36,120 bases of DNA from an uncultured Allomuricauda sp. (lineage in GTDB: Bacteria > Bacteroidota > Bacteroidia > Flavobacteriales > Flavobacteriaceae): assembly GCA_937911965.1 (NCBI GenBank), contig CALDPL010000030.1:1-36120 (forward strand), written 5' to 3'. Position numbers and translations under genes: made by a program. Of this stretch, positions 1 through 7,606 are shown piece by piece (position 1 is the stretch's first letter; each line of letters opens with the position of its first letter). The notes under the pieces are model-generated. The model was given only the letters and a program-made list of their open reading frames with translations, was not told where the DNA came from and did not search any database.

Positions 1-126
1 CAGGAGAGCATACGGGATTTCATAGCCTTCCCCAAGAACAACAGTGGGCGGGACGTCATGATCGACGCCCCAGCGGAAATCGATCGGGAGCAGTTGAGGG
101 AACTCCACATCAAATTGGACCTCTAA
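1..126 (+). CDS. aspS: Aspartate--tRNA ligase, C-terminal fragment (cut by window edge)
   Basis: Only the last 41 codons are in the window, read in frame from base 1 to a TAA stop. The product is the cytoplasmic class II synthetase that charges tRNA-Asp. The visible tail contains [11 protein letters not shown] followed by [10 protein letters not shown], the conserved end of the AspRS catalytic domain around motif 3, then a short charged tail ([10 protein letters not shown]). The catalytic core and anticodon-binding domain lie upstream of the window and cannot be assessed. The next gene on the same strand starts 63 bases later and probably has its own promoter. Identification rests on a short but highly characteristic peptide. 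Confidence 0.85.
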   Translation, partial: QESIRDFIAFPKNNSGRDVMIDAPAEIDREQLRELHIKLDL

Positions 127-134
127 GAGCTTCC

Positions 135-167
135 TTGACCCGGGGCTGGGAATTTTTGATACCTTTA
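135..167 (+). promoter_or_regulatory. Possible promoter of the ClC gene
   Basis: A TTG at 135-137 and TACCTTTA at 160-167 resemble the Bacteroidota -33 (TTTG) and -7 (TAnnTTTG) elements. The -7 element has one mismatch. The gap to the start codon at 190 is 22 bases, similar to other promoters in this window. This is motif matching by eye only. Confidence 0.3.
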
Positions 168-189
168 GTCCAAGTAGATCCCGAGCGGA

Positions 190-1977
190 ATGTCCCAGAA
201 GAAGAAGAACAGGCTGCTGCACAGTTTTCTAAAATGGCGGTATAGGAATATCTCCAACAGGACCTTTGTGCATCTGATGAGCATCGTATCCGGGCTGGTG
301 GCCGGACTGGCAGCGGTCTGCCTGAAGAACATCACCTACCTCATCGAGTCCCTGTTGAACCTCGGGGTGGTCATCACCGAGAACCAACTCTATTTTGTGC
401 TGCCCACCATTGGCCTTACCCTGGTCTACATCTACGTCAAATACGTGCACAAGGCGCCCTTGCAGCACGCGGTGTCCACCATCATCCATTCCCTCTCCAA
501 AAAAGGGGGACTGTTGACCCTAAAGGACATCTATACCCCCTTGATCACCGCTCCGCTCACCGTCGGCTTCGGGGGGTCTGTGGGAATGATGGGCCCCGCG
601 GTGAGGTCGGGCTCGGCCATGAGTTCCCATTTGAGCAGGCTGTTCCATATCGATGCAAAGACCCGTTCCCTCTTGGTGGCCTGTGCCTCGGCAGGGGCCA
701 TCTCCTCAATTTTCCAGGCTCCCATTGCGGCCATCATCTTCGCCGTGGAGGTCTTTACCCTGGATTTGACCATGATGTCCATGTTGCCCCTGTTGCTGGC
801 CTCCATTTCAGGGGTGCTCACCTCCTATTTCTTCATGGGGGACGAGGTGTTGTTGAGCTTCTCCCCTTCCGAGGGCTTCGAACTGGGGGATACCCCCTAC
901 TACATCCTCTTGGGGGTGGGCACCGGGATCGCATCCATCTACTTCACCAAAATGTACTTTGGGATCATGGCGATATTCGACCGCTTCAAAAGCCCAAAAT
1001 ACAAGCTGCTGGTCGGGGGGGTCGCCATTGGGATCATGCTCTATGCCATCCCCCCGCTCTATGGGGAGGGTCTTGGATTTATCAATAAATTGTTGGCCGG
1101 GGATCATATGGCCGCCCTGGGGAAGACCCCCTTCGACCTTTATCTCCACAATATATGGGTCGTCATTGCCCTGTTGTTTGGAATCACGATCTTTAAGGCC
1201 ATTGCCATGACCACCACCTTTGCGGCAGGAGGTGCCGGAGGGGTCTTTATCCCCACCATGGTGATGGGATCGGCCTTGGGGAACGTGGTGGGCAAGGTCA
1301 TCAACAACCTGGGTCTGGGAGTCCATGTCTCGGAGAGCAATTTCACCCTGATCGGAATGGCCGGACTGATCGCCGGGGTGATCCATGCGCCTTTGACGGC
1401 CATATTTTTGATCGCCGAGGTTACCGGGGGACACACACTCATCGTACCTTTGATGATCACGGCGGCCATTTCGTTTTTGATCACCCGAAATGCCCTGGAC
1501 TATACCATATACACCAAGGAACTCGCCAAGATCGGGGCATTGCTGACCCATAACAAGGACCAAATGGTCCTGGGCATGTTGGAGATGGAGGAAGTGATCG
1601 AGGAGAATTTCATCCCGGTCCACCCCAAAATGAGCTTGGGGGAAATGCTCCACAATTCCGTTTCCCGATCCAACAGGAACATTTTCCCGGTTTTGGACGA
1701 GCAGGGAAAACTTTTGGGCATTGTCCTTTTGGACGATATCAGGCCCTTTATGTTCGACACCGCCCTATATGACACGGTCTATGTCCACAGTCTGATGCAC
1801 AATCCACCCGAACTCCTCTTCATGGGGGAGGACAGCATGAAGGAGGTGATGAGAAAGTTCCAACAGAGCGGGGCCTGGAACCTCCCGGTGATCAAGGACG
1901 GCAAATATGCCGGCTTTGTTTCCAAATCAAAATTGTTGACGGCCTATCGTAAAAAATTGATCAATAACACACAATGA
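190..1977 (+). CDS. ClC-family chloride channel/transporter with C-terminal CBS pair
   Basis: 595 aa inner-membrane protein of the voltage-gated chloride channel family. A hydrophobic ClC core spans residues ~25-445, followed by two CBS domains (~470-590), which in this family bind nucleotides and regulate gating. The GxFxP anion-site motif is present as GVFIP (351-355). The GxEGP motif that carries the external gating glutamate reads GMMGP (132-136), so Met134 replaces Glu. The segment FAVEVF (184-189) has Val188 where H+-coupled transporters carry the inner proton glutamate. Both changes favour a channel-like or uncoupled protein over a Cl-/H+ antiporter; this is inference. The ATG of the next gene overlaps the TGA stop, so the two are probably co-translated. 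Confidence 0.9.
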   Translation: MSQKKKNRLLHSFLKWRYRNISNRTFVHLMSIVSGLVAGLAAVCLKNITYLIESLLNLGVVITENQLYFVLPTIGLTLVYIYVKYVHKAPLQHAVSTIIHSLSKKGGLLTLKDIYTPLITAPLTVGFGGSVGMMGPAVRSGSAMSSHLSRLFHIDAKTRSLLVACASAGAISSIFQAPIAAIIFAVEVFTLDLTMMSMLPLLLASISGVLTSYFFMGDEVLLSFSPSEGFELGDTPYYILLGVGTGIASIYFTKMYFGIMAIFDRFKSPKYKLLVGGVAIGIMLYAIPPLYGEGLGFINKLLAGDHMAALGKTPFDLYLHNIWVVIALLFGITIFKAIAMTTTFAAGGAGGVFIPTMVMGSALGNVVGKVINNLGLGVHVSESNFTLIGMAGLIAGVIHAPLTAIFLIAEVTGGHTLIVPLMITAAISFLITRNALDYTIYTKELAKIGALLTHNKDQMVLGMLEMEEVIEENFIPVHPKMSLGEMLHNSVSRSNRNIFPVLDEQGKLLGIVLLDDIRPFMFDTALYDTVYVHSLMHNPPELLFMGEDSMKEVMRKFQQSGAWNLPVIKDGKYAGFVSKSKLLTAYRKKLINNTQ

Positions 1978-2237
1978 AATTCAAGTTCAAATACATCACC
2001 ATACTGGTAACCCTGGCATCCTTCGCCTCAATCATCTATGGATTCACCCTGGTGGAGGAAACTCCTTCCCTGGGCCATAAATACATCGGCGGGGGCACCA
2101 TTGGCCTTTTTCTTTTGGCCATGCCCTTGTTTTTGATCCGGGAAAGCCGGGGAAAGAGTTTTAAGAATTATATGCTCAACAAGGAAAACATTGAAAAAAT
2201 GCAGGAGTACCAGCAAAAAAAACCCAAGAAAAGATAA
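1974..2237 (+). CDS. Small two-helix membrane protein, unknown function
   Basis: 87 aa. Two hydrophobic segments (about residues 7-25 and 39-54) are separated by a short polar loop with a GGGTIG turn. A strongly basic, lysine-rich cytoplasmic tail follows (YQQKKPKKR at the end). The start overlaps the stop of the ClC gene by four bases (ATGA), so translational coupling is likely and a role beside the anion channel is possible. I do not recognise a named family. Codon use matches its neighbours and the junction is tight, so it is likely a real gene and not a chance frame. Confidence 0.65.
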   Translation: MKFKFKYITILVTLASFASIIYGFTLVEETPSLGHKYIGGGTIGLFLLAMPLFLIRESRGKSFKNYMLNKENIEKMQEYQQKKPKKR

Positions 2238-2258
2238 TTTTCCCTAGATTTAATCCAC

Positions 2259-2292
2259 AATTTATGGCAGGAGATCGAAAAAACCATAAATT
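2259..2292 (+). promoter_or_regulatory. 9-bp inverted repeat in the leader of the cold-shock gene
   Basis: AATTTATGG (2259-2267) and CCATAAATT (2284-2292) are perfect inverted repeats separated by 16 bases. They end 26 bases before the csp start codon. The arms could form a weak, AT-rich RNA hairpin or serve as a protein-binding operator. No run of T follows, so it is not a typical terminator for the upstream gene. Function is unknown. Confidence 0.35.
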
Positions 2293-2318
2293 AGTATTTT
2301 AACAAATTCTTTAAATTA

Positions 2319-2513
2319 ATGACCGGTACAGTAAAATTTTTTAATGGATCCAAAGGCTATGGCTTCATTACCAACGACAAAACAGGAAAGGATATCTTTG
2401 TTCACGTGACGGCCTTGAACGGAGTGGAACTGAACGAAGGTGACAAAGTAGAATACGAGGAAGAAGAAGGAAGAAAAGGAGTGGTCGCCGCACAGGTGCA
2501 GGTGATCGGATAA
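2319..2513 (+). CDS. Cold-shock domain protein (CspA family)
   Basis: 64 aa, the usual length for a single cold-shock-domain protein. It is a small cytoplasmic single-stranded nucleic-acid-binding beta barrel that acts as an RNA chaperone. RNP1 appears as KGYGFI (residues 13-18) and RNP2 as DIFVHV (25-30). The start begins MTGTVKFFN, which matches the family N-terminus exactly. It is monocistronic: 81 bases of AT-rich leader precede it and a strong hairpin terminator follows. Bacteroidota genomes usually carry several paralogues, so I give no specific csp letter and no claim of cold induction. Confidence 0.93.
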   Translation: MTGTVKFFNGSKGYGFITNDKTGKDIFVHVTALNGVELNEGDKVEYEEEEGRKGVVAAQVQVIG

Positions 2514-2539
2514 CATATTTTATTTTGATTTATTCCCAG

Positions 2540-2564
2540 AACCCCGGTCAATCCGGGGTTTTTT
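2540..2564 (+). terminator. Rho-independent terminator after the cold-shock gene
   Basis: The stem CCCCGG / CCGGGG (2542-2547 and 2553-2558) with a 5-base loop is followed by six T. It lies 26 bases after the csp stop codon and just before the convergent tadA stop. The T-run is only on the plus strand. Confidence 0.85.
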
Positions 2565-2567
2565 CAT

Positions 2568-3014
2568 TCAATTGGACTTCCTTCGCTGTACGAAGAACCT
2601 CTTGAGCAATTCCGCCGCTTCCTGTTCCAGGACCCCTCCGATCCACTGGGTCTTGGGATGAAGGTTTCCCCCCAGTACCCCGAACCCGCGTTCCAGATCA
2701 GGCGCTCCGTAGACCAATTTGGATATCTGGCTCCAATACAGGGCCCCGGCACACATTTGACAGGGTTCCAAGGTGACGTAGAGGGTGCAATTGTGCAGGT
2801 ATTTGCCCCCCAGAAAATGGGAGGCGGCCGTAATGGCCTGCATTTCCGCATGGGCCGTCACATCCCTGAGGCGTTCGGTAAGGTTGTGCCCGGTACCTAT
2901 GATCCGGCCCTCGGTCACCACCACGGCCCCCACGGGCACCTCGCCCAATTCAAAGGCGGTGTGGGCCTCCTGCAGGGCCTTTTTCATAAAATATGCATCG
3001 TCAAAGGGCAGCAT
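2568..3014 (-). CDS. tadA: tRNA-specific adenosine deaminase
   Basis: 148 aa. It deaminates A34 to inosine in the anticodon of tRNA-Arg(ACG), an essential wobble modification in most bacteria. The cytidine-deaminase-fold zinc site is intact: HAE (His55, Glu57 as proton shuttle) and PCQMC (Cys85, Cys88). The length fits TadA. The gene runs divergently from dxs, with about 60 bases between the starts, and converges on the csp terminator. A downstream ATG at codon 10 would also leave the fold intact, but the first ATG matches the usual N-terminal helix better. Guanine deaminase is an alternative cytidine-deaminase-like identity, less likely given the surrounding motif. Confidence 0.9.
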   Translation of the reverse strand: MLPFDDAYFMKKALQEAHTAFELGEVPVGAVVVTEGRIIGTGHNLTERLRDVTAHAEMQAITAASHFLGGKYLHNCTLYVTLEPCQMCAGALYWSQISKLVYGAPDLERGFGVLGGNLHPKTQWIGGVLEQEAAELLKRFFVQRRKSN

Positions 3015-3073
3015 TGGATCTTTTTGGGAAAATTATCAAAAGGCTAAACTAAGGATAAAAAAATTTGGCGATT

Positions 3074-4876
3074 ATGGGTACTTTTGTTTTTTGTGCCTTG
3101 GAAAAACTTTTAACACATATCAACTCCCCGGAAGACCTCAAAAAATTGAAATTGGAGGAACTGCCCCGATTGGCGGGGGAACTCCGGGAATTCATCATTG
3201 ACATCGTTTCGACCAAAGAAGGGCATCTCGGGGCCAGCCTCGGGGTGGTGGAACTGACCTTGGCCCTTCACTATGTGTTCGACACCCCAGGGGATCGATT
3301 GATCTGGGACGTGGGGCACCAGGCCTACGGACACAAAATCCTCAGCGGGAGGAAGGAAATCTTCGGGACCAACAGACAAATGGGGGGCATCAGCGGATTT
3401 CCCAAACGGAGTGAGAGCCGGTACGATCCCTTTGGGACCGGGCACAGCTCCACGGCCATTTCCGCGATCTTGGGCATGGCCATGGCCGCCAAACTCAAAG
3501 GGGAACCGGATCGACATCATATCGCCGTTGTGGGGGATGCCTCCATCGCCAGTGGAATGGCCTTTGAAGGGCTGAACCATCTGGGGGTGAGCGATGCGAA
3601 CGTATTGATCGTGCTCAACGACAACGCCATTGGTATAGATCCCTCCGTGGGGGCGCTCAAAGATTATCTGACCCGGGTAAAACAGGGAGGCCTTGGGGAC
3701 GGAAATCTCTTTGAGGCCCTCAACCTGAACTATTCCGGACCCATTGATGGGCACGATATCGGGACCCTGATCAAGGAACTGCAACGCCTCAAAAAGCTCA
3801 GGGGCCCCCGGCTGCTCCACATCATCACCACCAAGGGAAAGGGGCTCAAAAAGGCCGAGGAACAACAGGTGGCCTATCACGCGCCGGGGAAGTTCGACAA
3901 AGTCACCGGGGAACGGATTCAGGACACAGAGGGGGAACAGCCCCCAAAATACCAGGATGTTTTTGGACTCAGCTTGGTGGAGTTGGCACGGGACAACCCC
4001 AAAATCGTGGGGATCACCCCGGCCATGCCCACGGGAAGCTCCTTGAAGTTCATGATGGATCTGATGCCGGAACGCGCCTTTGACGTGGGCATAGCGGAAC
4101 AGCACGCCCTCACCCTGGCCGCAGGGATGGCCACCCAGGGTCTGATCCCCTTCTGCAACATCTATTCCACCTTCCTGCAAAGGGCCTACGATCAACTCAT
4201 ACACGATGTGGCCCTACAGGACCTGCCCGTGGTCCTCTGTCTGGACCGTGCAGGCCTGGTGGGCCAGGATGGACCCACCCACCACGGGGCCTTCGATATC
4301 GCCTTTCTCAGGTGCATTCCCAATATGACCATCTTTTCCCCCATGGACGAGATGGAGCTCCGAAACATCATGTACACGGCCCAGCTTGGGCTTCAAGGGC
4401 CCTTGGCCATACGCTACCCAAGGGGAAGGGGTCTTAACCTCGAATGGAAAAATGAATTCATGCCCGTGGAATTGGGCAAAGGGCGCTGCCTGCGCAAGGG
4501 GGACAAGGTGGCGGTTCTCAGTTTTGGACCCTTGGGCAATACGGTGGAACGGGCCATTTCCAAACTGTCCCGGCCCGAGGGAGTGGGACATTACGACATG
4601 CGTTTTGCAAAACCCTTGGACAAAAGCCTAATGGATATTATTTTTGAGGGCCATCAGCGGATCATCACCATTGAGGATGGCTGCAGGATCGGGGGTTTTG
4701 GGACAGCGGTCCTGGAATACGCCAATGAAAAGGGATGGCCCGGACCGATCGAGATCCTCGGGATCCCGGACCATTTTGTGCAGCAGGGCACCCTGGAGCA
4801 GACCCATAAGTTGGCCGGAATTGATTTCGATTCCCTATTTTCAACACTTCAATCCAATTTGAAGCAATGCGAATAA
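3074..4876 (+). CDS. dxs: 1-deoxy-D-xylulose-5-phosphate synthase
   Basis: About 600 aa. It is the first enzyme of the MEP isoprenoid pathway and condenses pyruvate and glyceraldehyde 3-phosphate using thiamine diphosphate. The N-terminal third holds WDVGHQAYGHKIL and the ThDP/Mg site GDASIASGMAFEGLNH with NDNAIGI. The middle domain has GIAEQHALTLAAG with the catalytic Glu, and the C-terminal transketolase domain has EDGCRIGGFG. The start is uncertain. An in-frame TTG at 3065 is unlikely; ATG at 3074 is used here; TTG at 3098 would give the short N-terminus EKLLTHINSPEDL seen in many homologues and would lie just after a TACTTTTG box (3079-3086). The stop overlaps the next gene by 10 bases. 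Confidence 0.95.
   Translation: MGTFVFCALEKLLTHINSPEDLKKLKLEELPRLAGELREFIIDIVSTKEGHLGASLGVVELTLALHYVFDTPGDRLIWDVGHQAYGHKILSGRKEIFGTNRQMGGISGFPKRSESRYDPFGTGHSSTAISAILGMAMAAKLKGEPDRHHIAVVGDASIASGMAFEGLNHLGVSDANVLIVLNDNAIGIDPSVGALKDYLTRVKQGGLGDGNLFEALNLNYSGPIDGHDIGTLIKELQRLKKLRGPRLLHIITTKGKGLKKAEEQQVAYHAPGKFDKVTGERIQDTEGEQPPKYQDVFGLSLVELARDNPKIVGITPAMPTGSSLKFMMDLMPERAFDVGIAEQHALTLAAGMATQGLIPFCNIYSTFLQRAYDQLIHDVALQDLPVVLCLDRAGLVGQDGPTHHGAFDIAFLRCIPNMTIFSPMDEMELRNIMYTAQLGLQGPLAIRYPRGRGLNLEWKNEFMPVELGKGRCLRKGDKVAVLSFGPLGNTVERAISKLSRPEGVGHYDMRFAKPLDKSLMDIIFEGHQRIITIEDGCRIGGFGTAVLEYANEKGWPGPIEILGIPDHFVQQGTLEQTHKLAGIDFDSLFSTLQSNLKQCE
3079..3086 (+). promoter_or_regulatory. TAnnTTTG-like box near the dxs start
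   Basis: TACTTTTG is an exact match to the Bacteroidota -7 consensus. It lies inside the reading frame if ATG 3074 is used, and 11 bases before the alternative TTG start at 3098. It may be the real promoter or a coincidence; it bears directly on which dxs start is correct. Confidence 0.3.
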
Positions 4877-5925
4877 TTTGTTTTATAGTTCTATTCCTGG
4901 GCCTTTCCCTTACGGCGGAAGCACAGAGAAACCGGCTCAAGGTCTTTGAACCGGACAGTACGGAAAACGGTTTTCAGGTGGTGCGGATCAAGGATGTCAA
5001 GCTCAAGTATTTGACCCGCTCCGCAAGGCTTACAGACCCCAGAACGGTATTGAACAGGGTCAAACCCTTGAACAAATGGTACAAACGCTTTAAGCCCACC
5101 TCCTTTTGGGACAAGGTGAACGAGTTCGGCCTGAACATCAACGAGGTTTCCTTTGTGAACTGGAACGCCGGGGGGGACAATTCCGTTTCCGCCATGGCCA
5201 GGCTGCGTTTTGCGCGCAACTATAAGTTCCGTTACCTGAACTGGGACAACGAGGCCCAGCTGCGTTACGGCCTCAACGCCCAGGAAGGCAGAAAACTCCG
5301 GAAGACCGACGACCAACTTCGGTTGTCCTCCACGATCAGTTTCAGGAAGGACACCATCACCAGTTGGTATTATTCGGTCAAGGCCGATTTCAATACACAA
5401 TTCTCGAACGGGTTCAAATATCCGGACCGGGAAACCCCCATCTCCAGGTTCATGGCCCCGGGCTACTTCTTTCTCGGTACGGGGATTTCCTATATCCCGC
5501 CCCAGGACAAGTTCAACCTCTATATTTCCCCATTGACCATGAAAGCAACCTTTGTCCTGGACGAGGCATTGTCGAACCAGGGTTCCTTTGGGGTAACGGC
5601 AGGGGAACACACCTTTATGGAGCTCGGTTTTTTGATCACCAATACCTGGGAAAGGCAGATTGCCAAAAACGTATCGATGAAGCACAGGATCAACCTCTAC
5701 ACCGATTATGTGCAGAGTTTTGGCAATATCGATGTGGATTGGGAAGTGAACCTCAACCTCAAGGTCAACGAGTACATCAACGCCAACATAGGCACCCATA
5801 TCATCTTTGACGACGATATCAAATTCGATGAGATCGTGGCCGAGGACGGGACCCAGATCCATCCGGGCAGTTCCAGGATCCAGTTCAAGCAATTGTTGGG
5901 CGTGGGACTGTTGTACAATTTTTAA
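4867..5925 (+). CDS. DUF3078 family protein, exported
   Basis: 352 aa with an N-terminal signal peptide ending near AEAQ (residues ~1-19). The mature part is rich in alternating hydrophobic/polar beta strands, with the family-typical segment FVNWNAGGDNSVS (about residues 98-110). It ends in a hydrophobic-aromatic tail, LLYNF, as in outer-membrane beta barrels. DUF3078 has no established function; a beta-barrel outer-membrane protein is an inference from the strand pattern. It overlaps the end of dxs by 10 bases, so the two are co-transcribed. A dxs-DUF3078 pairing is, as far as I recall, common in Flavobacteriia. Its 3' end overlaps the convergent dgt by 4 bases. Confidence 0.85.
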   Translation: MRIICFIVLFLGLSLTAEAQRNRLKVFEPDSTENGFQVVRIKDVKLKYLTRSARLTDPRTVLNRVKPLNKWYKRFKPTSFWDKVNEFGLNINEVSFVNWNAGGDNSVSAMARLRFARNYKFRYLNWDNEAQLRYGLNAQEGRKLRKTDDQLRLSSTISFRKDTITSWYYSVKADFNTQFSNGFKYPDRETPISRFMAPGYFFLGTGISYIPPQDKFNLYISPLTMKATFVLDEALSNQGSFGVTAGEHTFMELGFLITNTWERQIAKNVSMKHRINLYTDYVQSFGNIDVDWEVNLNLKVNEYINANIGTHIIFDDDIKFDEIVAEDGTQIHPGSSRIQFKQLLGVGLLYNF

Positions 5926-7280
5926 ACGGCCCTCCCGGTGAGTTTGGCATGGATGTGCACTGCCGCACTGTCCGAAAGACTGGCCACAAAGCAACTGGTA
6001 TCCAACATTATTTTATAGATGCTTCCCGTGCTGTTGCGGTACATTTGCGGCAGGCTCTTGATCAACAGCCTGTCGTAATTCGTGGCCCGGCCTTCCTTGG
6101 CATTGATCAGGGCGCCGGTGTACATCTCCAAGAGATCGGAGATGATCCGATAACCGGCCAGTTCCTTGTCCACCACTTCAGGGGACTGATAGATCTTGTC
6201 CACACTAAGGGCGATGATGTCATCGATCTGTGCCGAATACCTGCCCTTTTCCAACAGGGCAGTGGAAAATTCCCCCTTTAAAATGGAATCCTCATGGTCA
6301 ACAAAGACCTCAACGGCATCCCGGATCAGGGTATTTATGGCCAAGGCCCTGAGGTAACTCAAACGGTCACTGGTATTGGCCATGGCATGGTACTTTTTGG
6401 TGTTGATGCTGTCCTTGACCAGTTTGATCAGGTATTCCAGGGCGTATTCCTCGGGGACCAGCCCCATATTGATCCCATCCTCAAAATCTATGATGGTATA
6501 ACAAATGTCGTCGGCCGCCTCCACCAAATAGGTCAATGGATGCCGGCAAAATCCCCCTTTTGGGCCGGAAGGGTTCGGGGCCAGTCCAAGTTCCCCTGCC
6601 AATTCCAGGAAAAATTCCCTTTCGGACTGAAAATAGCCGAATTTTTTGTCCGCGACATGATCGGAGGGTTTTTTCGGCAGAGACGCTTTGGGGTATTTCG
6701 TAAAGGCGCCCAAGGTGGCATAGCTCAATCTCAATCCCCCGGGGACCCCGTCCCTGGTTTGGGTCAACAATTTGAATCCGTTGGCATTGCCCTCAAAATC
6801 GACCAGGTCCCGGTACTGGGACTCCATAAGCTTGTCCCGGAATTTCAGTCCTTGCCCCTGTGAAAAGTAGTTTCCAATGGCCTTTTCCCCACTGTGTCCG
6901 AAGGGCGGGTTCCCAATATCATGGGCCAGGGAGGCAGCGGCCACAATGGCGCCTATGTCATTGAAATGGTGTCCCAATTCCTTCGATAAATGGGGGTACT
7001 TGGAAATCAATTGTTGTCCGGCGGCACGGCCCAGGCTCCTCCCCACCACGGATACTTCCAGGCTATGGGTCAGGCGGGTGTGTACAAAATTCTTCCGGGA
7101 TCCCACACTGATGGGCAGGGGCACCACCTGGGTCTTGTCCTGCAGGCTTCTGAAGGCCGAGGAGAAAATGATGCGGTCGTAATCCACCTCAAATCCCAAT
7201 CGGGTCTCATCCTGATCCCTTCGCATTCGCTTTTGAGTGTCCCCGTAACGCCTTAAGGAGAGTAAGTTTTCCCAGTCCAT
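5922..7280 (-). CDS. dgt: Deoxyguanosinetriphosphate triphosphohydrolase (dNTPase)
   Basis: 452 aa HD-superfamily enzyme that hydrolyses dGTP/dNTPs to the deoxynucleoside and tripolyphosphate, controlling the dNTP pool. Metal-binding HD motifs are visible: HTRLTHSLEVS, then SLAHDIGNPPFGHSGE, and ADDICYTIIDFEDG further on. The start chosen is MDWENLLSLRR (ATG at 7280). An upstream in-frame TTG at 7298 falls within a TATCTTGC sequence that looks like a -7 box, so it is probably not coding. The gene converges on the DUF3078 gene with a 4-base overlap of stop codons. Confidence 0.92.
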   Translation of the reverse strand: MDWENLLSLRRYGDTQKRMRRDQDETRLGFEVDYDRIIFSSAFRSLQDKTQVVPLPISVGSRKNFVHTRLTHSLEVSVVGRSLGRAAGQQLISKYPHLSKELGHHFNDIGAIVAAASLAHDIGNPPFGHSGEKAIGNYFSQGQGLKFRDKLMESQYRDLVDFEGNANGFKLLTQTRDGVPGGLRLSYATLGAFTKYPKASLPKKPSDHVADKKFGYFQSEREFFLELAGELGLAPNPSGPKGGFCRHPLTYLVEAADDICYTIIDFEDGINMGLVPEEYALEYLIKLVKDSINTKKYHAMANTSDRLSYLRALAINTLIRDAVEVFVDHEDSILKGEFSTALLEKGRYSAQIDDIIALSVDKIYQSPEVVDKELAGYRIISDLLEMYTGALINAKEGRATNYDRLLIKSLPQMYRNSTGSIYKIMLDTSCFVASLSDSAAVHIHAKLTGRAV

Positions 7281-7606
7281 ATTCCAGTGTTGGCGCAAGA
7301 TAGGCGAAACTTTTAAAATACGCCAAGTCGGGTTTTATCGGGGAAGGACATTTCACCCATTGGCTGGAAAAACATTCTAAGCTTTAGCCCAAAAAAGGCC
7401 CAAAATGGATATACTCTGCCCTTTAAAAGCTATCTTGTATCCAAATTCATGGTTGGGGAATCCGGTTGGACCGTCCTGGATTGAAGAAAGGGAGGGGTAC
7501 AGGACTTTCCCCGGCCGTGGGGGACCAATTCAAAAAAATAACCTTAAGATAACCTTTGGGTGTGGCATTCTCAGGATATTTGAAAAATTTTTTTGAACGT
7601 TGACCT
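7281..7606. other. Divergent intergenic region between dgt and the phosphate transporter
   Basis: 326 bases without a convincing gene. The dgt side holds a TATCTTGC -7-like sequence around 7293-7300 on the minus strand. The right side holds the tandem repeat described at 7538-7556. A 63-codon frame at 7405-7596 is present but has no recognisable features, and its tail overlaps the repeat, so I do not call it a gene. Confidence 0.6.
7538..7556 (+). promoter_or_regulatory. Pho-box-like direct repeat upstream of the phosphate transporter
   Basis: ATAACCTT occurs twice (7538-7545 and 7549-7556) with a 3-base spacer, giving an 11-base period. It ends 50 bases before the transporter start. An 8-base repeat with 3-base spacing and a TAACCT core is the architecture of PhoB/SphR-type Pho boxes in other phyla. 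Placement in front of a Pi transporter fits phosphate-starvation control, but no Flavobacteriia consensus is being matched here. This is an inference. Confidence 0.4.

Noticed and set aside
7405..7596. 63-codon open frame before the phosphate transporter
   Set aside because: No recognisable motif, odd composition (Gly/Trp/Pro mix), and its end overlaps the Pho-box-like repeat and the expected promoter region.
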